This document shows positions 1 to 6,570 of a stretch of 10,905 nt of DNA, one piece after another (within the stretch, counting starts at the first letter, position 1; every line of letters begins with the position of its first letter). The position numbers and the translations under genes were made by a program. The notes under the pieces are model-generated. The model was not told the origin of the DNA. It ran no database searches and saw only the letters and a list, made by a program, of their open reading frames with translations. Location: positions 1 to 10,905 of the forward strand of contig SDWK01000200.1 of the NCBI GenBank assembly GCA_004195335.1, given 5' to 3'. The DNA is from Shewanella sp. (lineage in GTDB: Bacteria > Pseudomonadota > Gammaproteobacteria > Enterobacterales > Shewanellaceae).

Positions 1-50
1 CACTAAACCGATATCAAATCAGCCCAATGAAACCGAAAAAGTTAATAGAG

Positions 51-1424
51 TTAATTTATTAACTCAAGCAACTCATGGATAGTCTTTACCGGATTGATCT
101 TAGCCCCTAGCCCTTCCATCGACTTGTGGTAATTACGAAAAGGAATGAAGATCTCGGTAAACCCATGTTGAACCGCCTCTTTCACTCGCGGCACACCACT
201 ATCAATCGGACGGACATCGCCATTTAAGCTCAGCTCGCCCATGATGCAGGTGGTTCTTGGCACAATGAAATCATTTAGGCTGCTTAACAGAGCCGTGACT
301 AACGCCAAATCGATACAGGTTTCAGATTCATCTATTTTCAATCCACCGACTAAGTTGAAATAGGTATCATGAAAAATCTTAGTCTTGGTGTGTTTACGCA
401 GTATCCCCGTCAACATCTTAATACGGTTCATATTAAGCCCGACACAGACTCGCTGGGGGAACTCACCTTCGGTTTCAGTGGTTAAGCATTGAATTTCCAG
501 CAATAGGTTGCGGTTGCCTTTACGAATACAGGTGATAGCCGCGCCGGCAGATTCTGTCGTCGATCCCGACAGAAATATTTCGCTGGGGTTATCGACACTG
601 ATCATGCCACGCTCGGTCATCTTGAAAATGCCGACGGTGTCGACATCACCAAAGCGGTTTTTATTGGCTCTGAGTGTACGCACCTGACCGTCGTTACACT
701 CCAGATGGGTGAGACAGTCCACGATATGAATCAAGGTCTGTGGGCCAGCCGTTTCATTATTCTTATTCACATGGGCTACAAGGAACATGGTGACGTTATT
801 CTGTTTGCAGTACTGTGTCAGTGCCTGGGCACTGCTTTTAACTTGCGAGGGTGACCCCGGACTGCCATTGGCCAGCTCGGTGACGACCGCTTGAATTGAG
901 TCGATGACGGCAAACTTAACTTGCTTAGCCTCGAGTTCGGCAATGATGGCTTCAACGCTCGTTTCCGCCATCAGGTACAGATTATCTTCATTACAATTTA
1001 ACTTGAGACGATTCACTCGATTTTTAAACTGTGACAGCGACTCTTCGGCAGTACAGTAGAGCGATGGCATGAGCTGTGACATACGAGAGACGAGATCGGA
1101 TAATATGGTGGTTTTACCCGCCCCAGGGTCGCCGGAGATAATATTCACCGATCCGGTTGTTAATCCGCCGCACAACACTCTATCCAGCTCCCCAATGCCA
1201 GTCAGCATTTTTTCGGCGTCAACTTCCTTAATTTCATTTAGCTTCTTAGAGCCACCACCCACCGCACCGGCATAACCCGACACCGACGCGCCTGCAGACT
1301 TACTTGCAACTAAGCGAACTTCGGTGATGGTATTCCATTCCTGACAAGCACTGCATTGGCCTTGCCACCTGGGAAAATCCTGACCACATTCATTACACAC
1401 ATATGCTGTTTTATTTTTAGCCAT
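51..1424 (-). CDS. radA: RadA/Sms DNA repair and recombination helicase, divergent form
   Basis: 457-residue RadA-family protein, an ATP-dependent DNA-binding factor that promotes branch migration of RecA recombination intermediates. Seen: an N-terminal C4 zinc finger (C10, C13, C24, C27), Walker A GDPGAGKTT (98-106), Walker B-like VIDSIQ (173-178), the RadA-specific KNRFG motif (255-259), and a C-terminal Lon-protease-like domain from about residue 287 with GGLKI (360-364) and GELSLNGDVRPI (396-407). Length is close to the 460 residues of E. coli RadA, so it is not truncated. The first ~38 residues look like ordinary gammaproteobacterial RadA. Beyond that, many usually conserved positions differ: TAEES replaces TGEES, AHVNK replaces GHVTK, and KT replaces KS in Walker A. 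It carries 15 cysteines. The ATG start gives the standard N-terminus; the ribosome-binding site is weak. In E. coli radA directly follows serB; here two genes intervene. Family assignment is secure; equivalence to housekeeping RadA is less so. Confidence 0.93.
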   Translation of the reverse strand: MAKNKTAYVCNECGQDFPRWQGQCSACQEWNTITEVRLVASKSAGASVSGYAGAVGGGSKKLNEIKEVDAEKMLTGIGELDRVLCGGLTTGSVNIISGDPGAGKTTILSDLVSRMSQLMPSLYCTAEESLSQFKNRVNRLKLNCNEDNLYLMAETSVEAIIAELEAKQVKFAVIDSIQAVVTELANGSPGSPSQVKSSAQALTQYCKQNNVTMFLVAHVNKNNETAGPQTLIHIVDCLTHLECNDGQVRTLRANKNRFGDVDTVGIFKMTERGMISVDNPSEIFLSGSTTESAGAAITCIRKGNRNLLLEIQCLTTETEGEFPQRVCVGLNMNRIKMLTGILRKHTKTKIFHDTYFNLVGGLKIDESETCIDLALVTALLSSLNDFIVPRTTCIMGELSLNGDVRPIDSGVPRVKEAVQHGFTEIFIPFRNYHKSMEGLGAKINPVKTIHELLELIN

Positions 1425-1741
1425 AGCTCTTTTTATAGAAAGATAAATAGTTATTGAACCCGAAAGAACGATTATGACGTAAGATATGAGCTTGAGAAAG
1501 CAACTTTTCCATTGCAGCCAAACTCCTCCCGAGACAAGTGAAAATCAATGACCCAAAAGCTAAATGATAGTGACTAATAATAATGACTTATAATATGATG
1601 CTTTTGGTGGTTCGCTATCAAGTAGTTCTGTCAGCTGCCGACATAATACTATCGGCTAGAGAACACTAGCTGTGGCTAAATGCTAACAGCGATATAACAG
1701 CAGCCCAAGATAGAACCGATCCCTTAAAAAGAAGCGAGTAG
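1425..1741. other. Divergent intergenic region between radA and the PilZ gene
   Basis: This 317-bp gap must hold the promoters of both radA (minus) and the PilZ gene (plus). On the plus strand a perfect TATAAT lies at 1589-1594. A small inverted repeat, GCCGA/TCGGC, lies at 1637-1656 in what would be the PilZ-gene leader. For radA I see only weak minus-strand -10-like sequences (CATAAT at 1471-1476, TATAAA at 1432-1437), neither with a convincing -35. Two short plus-strand ORFs (1486-1551 and 1595-1669) lack good ribosome-binding sites and are not called. No RNA gene was recognised. Confidence 0.6.
1568..1594 (+). promoter_or_regulatory. Candidate sigma-70 promoter for the PilZ gene
   Basis: A consensus -10 hexamer TATAAT is seen at 1589-1594. 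The best -35 match is poor (TAGTGA at 1568-1573, 3 of 6 bases, 15-bp spacer). Transcription would start near 1601 and leave a leader of about 140 nt before the ATG at 1742. It rests mainly on the perfect -10 in the right gap and orientation. Confidence 0.35.
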
Positions 1742-4156
1742 ATGAGTTTAGACGAACATAGCGCCTTAATTGAACAGCTCAAGCCCCTATTAATGGAACC
1801 CGATTTTCTGGAGCTATTCCAACATCTAACCGCGGATGAATCAAATTCCACCCGATTTTTGCTGAAGATGGAACTCAATCGAATCTCTTCGCCTTGCAGT
1901 CGAATCATAGACCTAAGAGATAAGTCTGAACTCCCCTGTAAAGAGGTCACCCAAAATAATCAGCATCATTATCTGGATGAGCCTGCTAAAGAAAGCTTTA
2001 TGCAAGCGATAGCACTCTATCGCGACCAATACACCTTAGGCGTTTATGAACAGGTTATTGAAGCGCATAAACAAAGAAAATTAAAACAACGTAGCAGTGA
2101 CAATGCTCAAACCAATTCTCAACTGACCCCATTTCTCGCTAAAGGGGTCGTATTAGGTAATTATTTTAATCGCAGTGAAGAGAGAATGAATTACAGTATT
2201 CGTATCTCAACACTGCAATCGGGAAGAGTTGAAATTCCCGGGATCACTGTCGACCTATCAGTTGGCGGGGCTAGAATAAGACTGCCGTTGGCACATAATT
2301 TTGATTTAGATAACCCCATCAGAGTCAAACTGCTCGAGCTGAGTGAAGAGTACTATTATGAAGATCTCCAAAAGGGAGTGGATTACGAGATAGTCGATAC
2401 TCAAACTAGCTCTGAGTATTGTTGGATGCGCCTTAAACGCATAGGGGGGACAGAAAAACTGGCACAAATGCTGTCGAATCTGATTAAAGGCTATAAATAT
2501 CGATATAAGGTCGATATCAATGACGTTTTAGTGGCCGCAACTGGCCTTGGTTTTGAGCGCCACTATCTCCCTCATCTCCCGCACCTGCCTCTATTTGTCG
2601 AATCTGATGAGGGTCAGTATAAGATCACTCATAAACTCCTCAGCCGCGACAATCAACAACTGCAGTATTTCTTTCGAGATGAGAAAGATATCAGTCAACT
2701 ATCGGGGATGTTATCCAGCCAAAGATTAGACGCCCTGCTCAGTGAACCAGATAATAAAGATCACGGCCTGTTTTTCTGCTTCACCTTTCAAACCAAAGGC
2801 TGTATTTTTTTCTATTCGGCTACATTAGCCGAACTAAAAAGCAAAAATCTATTGGCATTGTTTCTCAGCTTTGGCGCCACGAAAGCCTCCTGGAAAGTCT
2901 TTAAACTGGCACACCATAAGATAAAACACGGCCAGCCCTATAAAGCCAGCATTCTCCCTGGTGATGACACCTGTTACTCAGCACTGACCGAGACACAACT
3001 CAAACGATTCACTCATGTATTACAACTTATCAATCTCACCAGTGAAAATGCACTGGTTGATTATCAGGCATGGACCGATAAGAGTGATAAAAAAGTCAAT
3101 GAGCTCAAGGTGTTTGGCCAGCAAAAAGTCACCTCCAACCCGATAAAGCTGCTTTCGCTTCAATTTAGCGAGAGAAGAAATGAGGCTCGCTTTGCCTTTA
3201 AGACTCAGGTAAACATCAACCAAGGCAAAATGACGGCGACAGGCCTCACCCACGACATATCCAGTAAAGGCTTGCAGCTGACATTAGACAGTTCGGTTCA
3301 ATTTGATAAGACGGCCCCACTCATGTTGAGTTTCCCAAAATTGCAGGCTATTGCAGGTAAAACCCCGCTGCACCATCTTGCTTACCGTCTGATAAGAACC
3401 AGAAAGAATAACGTCACCATTCATCTGTCTGCGGTGATGGGACATAGCCCCCATGCCGGGGTCGAGTTTTTAAATAAACTCATCACCCACAATCAAGAAA
3501 AACTGGAAAAGGTCACCGAGGCTCATAGTGACACTAAGGAGTTGGCTGACGGTTTAAAAAATCTGTTTATGCGCCATTTAGATTCGGTTCCTTTCTTTAT
3601 CGAAAAAACGACCAAATCGGCACTTCTGTCAACCTTAGGGATCGGCACCCATAAGAATGTCATCATGGATATCTTCGCCGCTTCGGCCTCTGAACACTTA
3701 GAGTACAACTTAGAGTCTCTGCTTAAAGATGGGCGCTTGAAAAAAGAGTTCATCGATCCTATCAGAAACATGAAGCCCCAAAATGGTTTAGAGTACTTTG
3801 AAGTTTATCTCCAGGTATCGAGACAATCCCAAGGGCAGATCAGAGTGAAGTGTCTTCCGCCAGCGGAGATTGGTGATATCAACGCCAGACAACACTTCAT
3901 CAACCAGAGTAATAATTTGGGACGTTTCATGGCACTGAGAGTCTATCGGGGTGCATCGGGAAAACCGGATCTGAACTATATCCGTCGCGAACTCGAATAT
4001 ATCAACGTACATGCTTCTCATAAAGCTAAGCAGTTAGAGGCGCTATTATGGCGAATTATCGGAGTTGGTGAGCTGCTCGATATCACCGAAGAGGTTCAAC
4101 TCAGGTATCCCGAGCTTTATGAAGCCCATGAGCAGTCTCTGGAAGCCTCGGTCTAA
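1742..4156 (+). CDS. Large protein with two PilZ-like domains (probable c-di-GMP effector)
   Basis: 804-residue protein, predicted cytosolic: no signal peptide or membrane segment is evident. Two copies of the PilZ c-di-GMP-binding signature (RxxxR followed by D/NxSxxG) are visible. The first has RSEER at 144-148 and DLSVGG at 171-176; the second has RNEAR at 479-483 and DISSKG at 505-510. In the PilZ family these residues wrap around the guanines and phosphates of c-di-GMP, so both sites look competent. The first ~130 residues, the stretch between the domains (~250-460) and the C-terminal ~220 residues match nothing I can name. They have the mixed composition of folded domains. The ATG at 1742 follows a weak purine-rich stretch (AAGAAGCGAG). 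The gene is divergent from radA and convergent with the hydrolase, so it is probably monocistronic. The output pathway (motility, adhesion or other) cannot be read from sequence. PilZ assignment is strong; overall function is unknown. Confidence 0.88.
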   Translation: MSLDEHSALIEQLKPLLMEPDFLELFQHLTADESNSTRFLLKMELNRISSPCSRIIDLRDKSELPCKEVTQNNQHHYLDEPAKESFMQAIALYRDQYTLGVYEQVIEAHKQRKLKQRSSDNAQTNSQLTPFLAKGVVLGNYFNRSEERMNYSIRISTLQSGRVEIPGITVDLSVGGARIRLPLAHNFDLDNPIRVKLLELSEEYYYEDLQKGVDYEIVDTQTSSEYCWMRLKRIGGTEKLAQMLSNLIKGYKYRYKVDINDVLVAATGLGFERHYLPHLPHLPLFVESDEGQYKITHKLLSRDNQQLQYFFRDEKDISQLSGMLSSQRLDALLSEPDNKDHGLFFCFTFQTKGCIFFYSATLAELKSKNLLALFLSFGATKASWKVFKLAHHKIKHGQPYKASILPGDDTCYSALTETQLKRFTHVLQLINLTSENALVDYQAWTDKSDKKVNELKVFGQQKVTSNPIKLLSLQFSERRNEARFAFKTQVNINQGKMTATGLTHDISSKGLQLTLDSSVQFDKTAPLMLSFPKLQAIAGKTPLHHLAYRLIRTRKNNVTIHLSAVMGHSPHAGVEFLNKLITHNQEKLEKVTEAHSDTKELADGLKNLFMRHLDSVPFFIEKTTKSALLSTLGIGTHKNVIMDIFAASASEHLEYNLESLLKDGRLKKEFIDPIRNMKPQNGLEYFEVYLQVSRQSQGQIRVKCLPPAEIGDINARQHFINQSNNLGRFMALRVYRGASGKPDLNYIRRELEYINVHASHKAKQLEALLWRIIGVGELLDITEEVQLRYPELYEAHEQSLEASV

Positions 4157-4167
4157 GCGCTTTCAAG

Positions 4168-4199
4168 CTGAACTTGCTGCCGCCGTCATCCTGAACTTG
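4168..4199. repeat. Short direct repeat CTGAACTTG, possible intergenic-repeat remnant
   Basis: CTGAACTTG occurs at 4168-4176 and again at 4191-4199. The second copy is preceded by GTCATC, which resembles the left arm of a common intergenic palindromic repeat (GTCATCCTGAACTTG followed by an inverted copy). The matching right arm is not present here, so this would be a degenerate or partial copy. The family resemblance is from memory. Confidence 0.3.
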
Positions 4200-4219
4200 T
4201 GATTCTACACTCTCACATG

Positions 4220-4251
4220 CTGTCACAAGCTTTATTTAAAGCTCGAGACAG
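4220..4251. terminator. Hairpin between convergent genes, possible bidirectional terminator
   Basis: A two-part stem is seen. The outer arms CTGTC/GACAG (4220-4224, 4247-4251) enclose a 3x3 internal loop and a 7-bp inner stem AGCTTTA/TAAAGCT (4228-4234, 4237-4243). It lies in the 104-bp gap where the PilZ gene and the hydrolase gene end head-on. The T-tract is weak on the plus side (CTTGATTATTTA) and absent on the minus side, so termination efficiency is doubtful. Confidence 0.4.
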
Positions 4252-4260
4252 CTTGATTAT

Positions 4261-5205
4261 TTAGTTGTTTCGGCGCTCAGACTTACAGTTCAAATACCAT
4301 TGCCTTACCTGAATAAAGTGATCACTCTCGGCATCTTTATGGGTCAACATATCCGCATGGCCATAATCGTGTTTAAAGCCCTTGGATTTTGATAACAGGG
4401 TGTAATTCACATCTTTAATCTGACACTCCTCAACCATACGTTTTACATCTGCAGGGTTGCCCAAAACATGATCCCCAGAGCCTGCAATAAACCAGGCGCT
4501 GGGCCACTTGCCCTGCTCGGCTACATCTCTGGCGGCCCTTGCGTAATCGAAACCGTCATCGTGATCTATCCAGTCCCCTCTCACCCAGTCGATACTTTGA
4601 GCGAGTGACTGACGACTCTCATTGTCCATTCCCATTCGCCACTTGTCGGCGGCCAGATATCCATGACTCCATGCAATAGCCTGCGCCACCTTGTTCCACC
4701 CCAGATCGACCATCATCCACTTCTTCAGCGATCTGATTTTAATCCTGCGCTTACTGCCGAAGGTAAGAAGTGAGGCAACACTATCTTGAAACAGTGGAAA
4801 CCGGCTAATGGCACTGGCCATAAGCACGCCGCCCCAAGAATGGCCGCACCAGTGAACCTTAGATACTGTTGGATGTAGCCCAAGGATGTAGTGATGTATT
4901 AAGGGCAGCTGCTCACGAATAATCTCCCCTTGTCCGCCTTTAAAGCCGCGTTGTATTTTTGGTGTACTCAGGCCACGACCCTGAGTATCGAGTGCGTAGA
5001 CAACAAAGCCTGCTTCGGCTAAAAAGCACGCTAATCCCCGACCCGATTCACTATAAAAGACGCGGCCATTAGACATGGCACCATGAAGCATTAAAATCGG
5101 CGGTTTCGACATATTGTTAATATCGGTATCACTCGAACTAATTTGCCTCAGATGAAGCGTACCGTTGAGATAAGGGATAAAATGTGAGTTTTGTTTGATA
5201 GCCAC
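4261..5205 (-). CDS. Alpha/beta-fold hydrolase, substrate unknown
   Basis: 314-residue predicted cytosolic alpha/beta hydrolase. Seen: the strand-turn HGAMSNGRVF (41-50) contributing the oxyanion hole, DTQGRGLS (73-80), the nucleophile elbow GHSWGG with S123, the probable acid D245 in AGSGDHVLG, and the probable histidine H283 in GHADM. A full catalytic triad is therefore present. The insert between about 150 and 225 is rich in Trp, Lys and Arg and probably forms the lid. The start is GTG, preceded directly by an in-frame stop, so no longer form exists. Starting at M32 would remove the first beta strands (LNGTLHLRQ), so GTG is preferred despite a weak ribosome-binding site. It lies 307 bp from serB in the same direction but probably has its own promoter. 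It may be an esterase, lipase or peptidase-like enzyme; the substrate cannot be inferred. Confidence 0.87.
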   Translation of the reverse strand: MAIKQNSHFIPYLNGTLHLRQISSSDTDINNMSKPPILMLHGAMSNGRVFYSESGRGLACFLAEAGFVVYALDTQGRGLSTPKIQRGFKGGQGEIIREQLPLIHHYILGLHPTVSKVHWCGHSWGGVLMASAISRFPLFQDSVASLLTFGSKRRIKIRSLKKWMMVDLGWNKVAQAIAWSHGYLAADKWRMGMDNESRQSLAQSIDWVRGDWIDHDDGFDYARAARDVAEQGKWPSAWFIAGSGDHVLGNPADVKRMVEECQIKDVNYTLLSKSKGFKHDYGHADMLTHKDAESDHFIQVRQWYLNCKSERRNN

Positions 5206-5234
5206 GAGTCAGTCACTTTTCTAATTTAGATGTT

Positions 5235-5275
5235 AATTTACTGAGTCAGCATCGGAAAAACAAGAGTAATTACTC
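5235..5275 (-). promoter_or_regulatory. Candidate hydrolase promoter with adjoining 12-bp palindrome
   Basis: On the minus strand TTGTTT (plus 5258-5263) and TAAATT (plus 5235-5240) are spaced by exactly 17 bp and lie 30 bp before the GTG start. Abutting the -35 on its upstream side is a perfect 12-bp palindrome, GAGTAATTACTC (5264-5275), placed like an operator or activator site. Each hexamer is an imperfect match, so this is tentative. Confidence 0.35.
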
Positions 5276-5407
5276 AGCTTACATAAGGTTAAACACGTGA
5301 GTGGAATTAACTGGATTAAGTTCAGAAAGATAAGAGGAGGTTTAAAACACAAAAATGATTGCAAACAGCACTGCAGCAATGTGACATTAAAAAGGAACCA
5401 CAAGGAC

Positions 5408-5444
5408 CATAATGCTGAATAGTCTGAGACTCATCTGCATTATG
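5408..5444. repeat. 37-nt imperfect palindrome
   Basis: The arms CATAATGC and GCATTATG are perfect at the outside. The centre AGTCT-G-AGACT is also perfect, and only three mismatched pairs lie between, so 15 of 18 pairs match around position 5426. Partial symmetry continues outward (AAGGAC against ATAGGG). No run of T directly follows on either strand, which argues against a simple intrinsic terminator. It may be a protein-binding site, a structured RNA element or a dispersed repeat. Confidence 0.6.
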
Positions 5445-5512
5445 ACCCTATTTTAAAACCATGATTTAAACGCATGAGTTTGACGATGAAACACTTAACA
5501 ATGCTTACTTAG

Positions 5513-6493
5513 TTAACTTAGCTGGAGTAAATAGGGCAACACCCTTAGATCCAGTTGACTAATAGACACATCGGCAGCCAGTTTGAGTTTAGGCTTGGCA
5601 TGATAGGCAATCCCGAAGTCAGCCGCTTCAATCATAGGAATATCGTTAGCACCATCCCCTATGGCTAATCTTTGCCCTTGAGGGATCGCCCATTGTTGCG
5701 CACAGTTTTGCACGGTATCGGCTTTAAATTGCGCATCCACCACTTGACCGGAAACGGTGCCGACCAGCTTGCCCCCTTCAATATCTAACTCATTAGCGAA
5801 GGCTGCATCAAGGTTCAATAACTGTTTTAGGTGGCCAACAAAAGGGGTAAAACCACCCGAGGCAACAACGACACGCCAGTCATGGGATTGTAATTCTGTC
5901 ACCATCTCTGTTAAACCAGGCATTAAAGGCAGCTTATCGCATAAGGTTTGAATAATGGACTCATCGGCGCCAGTTAACTGAGACACTCTAGCCCTAAGGC
6001 TCTCCTCGAAGTCGAGCTCTCCTTGCATCGCCCGCTCTGTAACTTCGGCAACCGCTTCACCGACACCTGCCATAGCGGCCAGCTCATCGATGCATTCAAT
6101 CTCGATAGCGGTTGAGTCCATATCCATCACCAATAATCCAGGGCTATTGAGCGTAGGCGGCTCTGGTGTCATTAAAAAAGCTTCAACGTTCTCAAGGGAA
6201 GAAAACAACTGCAGATGTACCTGTTCAAATGGCTTATCGCTGCACAGTTCGATGCAGTTAAGTCCACTCTTCCTGTCGATTACCGCTAAACTTAACGATA
6301 AAGCCGACTGAGTAATCGCCTCCGCGATTGCGGCCTCAACATCTCTCGTTACATAGATGAGTCTGAGTCTTGCCTCGCCTTTTGGAGCGTGACACTCGGC
6401 ATGACGTGACAGCGTCTGATCATGAAATTGATAACTGGCTGTCTCTTCATTAATTAACCAAGAAAACAGTGAACTGTAGCTCAGACTTTCCAT
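5513..6493 (-). CDS. serB: Phosphoserine phosphatase
   Basis: 326-residue SerB that hydrolyses O-phospho-L-serine to serine, the last step of serine biosynthesis in the cytosol. It is a haloacid-dehalogenase-superfamily enzyme. Seen: motif I DMDST (124-128), with D124 the nucleophile and D126 the general acid; motif II ASGGFTPF (211-218); a Lys (K258) in the motif III region; and GDGANDIPM (279-287) supplying the Mg-binding aspartates. Residues 1-115 form the variable N-terminal extension typical of gammaproteobacterial SerB. Length agrees with E. coli SerB (322). The ATG start has GGAG 11 nt upstream (6505-6508), a rather long spacing. It is divergent from smp, the arrangement conserved in enterics, but lacks radA immediately downstream. 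Assignment is secure. Confidence 0.97.
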   Translation of the reverse strand: MESLSYSSLFSWLINEETASYQFHDQTLSRHAECHAPKGEARLRLIYVTRDVEAAIAEAITQSALSLSLAVIDRKSGLNCIELCSDKPFEQVHLQLFSSLENVEAFLMTPEPPTLNSPGLLVMDMDSTAIEIECIDELAAMAGVGEAVAEVTERAMQGELDFEESLRARVSQLTGADESIIQTLCDKLPLMPGLTEMVTELQSHDWRVVVASGGFTPFVGHLKQLLNLDAAFANELDIEGGKLVGTVSGQVVDAQFKADTVQNCAQQWAIPQGQRLAIGDGANDIPMIEAADFGIAYHAKPKLKLAADVSISQLDLRVLPYLLQLS

Positions 6494-6524
6494 TAGTAAC
6501 GCATCTCCAACTACCGGGTAAGGC

Positions 6525-6538
6525 CATAATCAATTATG
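6525..6538. promoter_or_regulatory. Shared -10-like dyad between serB and smp
   Basis: CATAAT on the plus strand (6525-6530) and CATAAT on the minus strand (6533-6538) face each other across two bases, in the 77-bp gap between the divergent serB and smp starts. Each is a 5-of-6 match to the -10 consensus for the gene in its direction. No good -35 is visible for either, so this is a weak call based on position and symmetry. Confidence 0.3.
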
Positions 6539-6570
6539 ATTAGGGAAACCCAAATAAATTCAGGTATAAA

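Larger units (their letters stand above)
5206..5512. other. 307-bp intergenic region between serB and the hydrolase gene
   Basis: This stretch holds no certain gene. It contains the candidate hydrolase promoter and 12-bp palindrome, a 37-nt imperfect palindrome (5408-5444) and several candidate tiny ORFs. One plus-strand ORF at 5297-5422 (GTG start, 41 residues, basic, two Cys and several His) has TAAGGT seven bases upstream. A near-perfect ribosome-binding sequence AGGAGGT at 5335-5341 precedes a 9-residue ORF at 5355-5384, but with a long 13-nt spacer. Ribosome-binding sites also precede a 14-residue plus ORF (5412-5456) and a 17-residue minus ORF (5387-5440). None can be called a gene from sequence alone. 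No clear serB terminator with a T-tract was found. Confidence 0.5.

Noticed and set aside
1486..1551. 21-residue plus-strand ORF in the radA/PilZ gap
   Set aside because: It has a weak ribosome-binding site, no recognisable feature and a length expected by chance.
1595..1669. 24-residue plus-strand ORF in the radA/PilZ gap
   Set aside because: Its start overlaps the predicted -10 element and it has no ribosome-binding site.
1666..1950. 94-codon minus-strand ORF across the PilZ gene start
   Set aside because: It is antisense to a well-supported gene, with low-complexity Ser-rich translation and no motif.
3020..4021. Several 77-82 codon minus-strand ORFs within the PilZ gene
   Set aside because: They are shadows of the long coding frame; no ribosome-binding site or motif supports them.
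5456..5481. Imperfect AAACCATG / CATGAGTTT hairpin just after serB
   Set aside because: It has a bulged AT-rich stem with no following T-tract, too weak to call a serB terminator.
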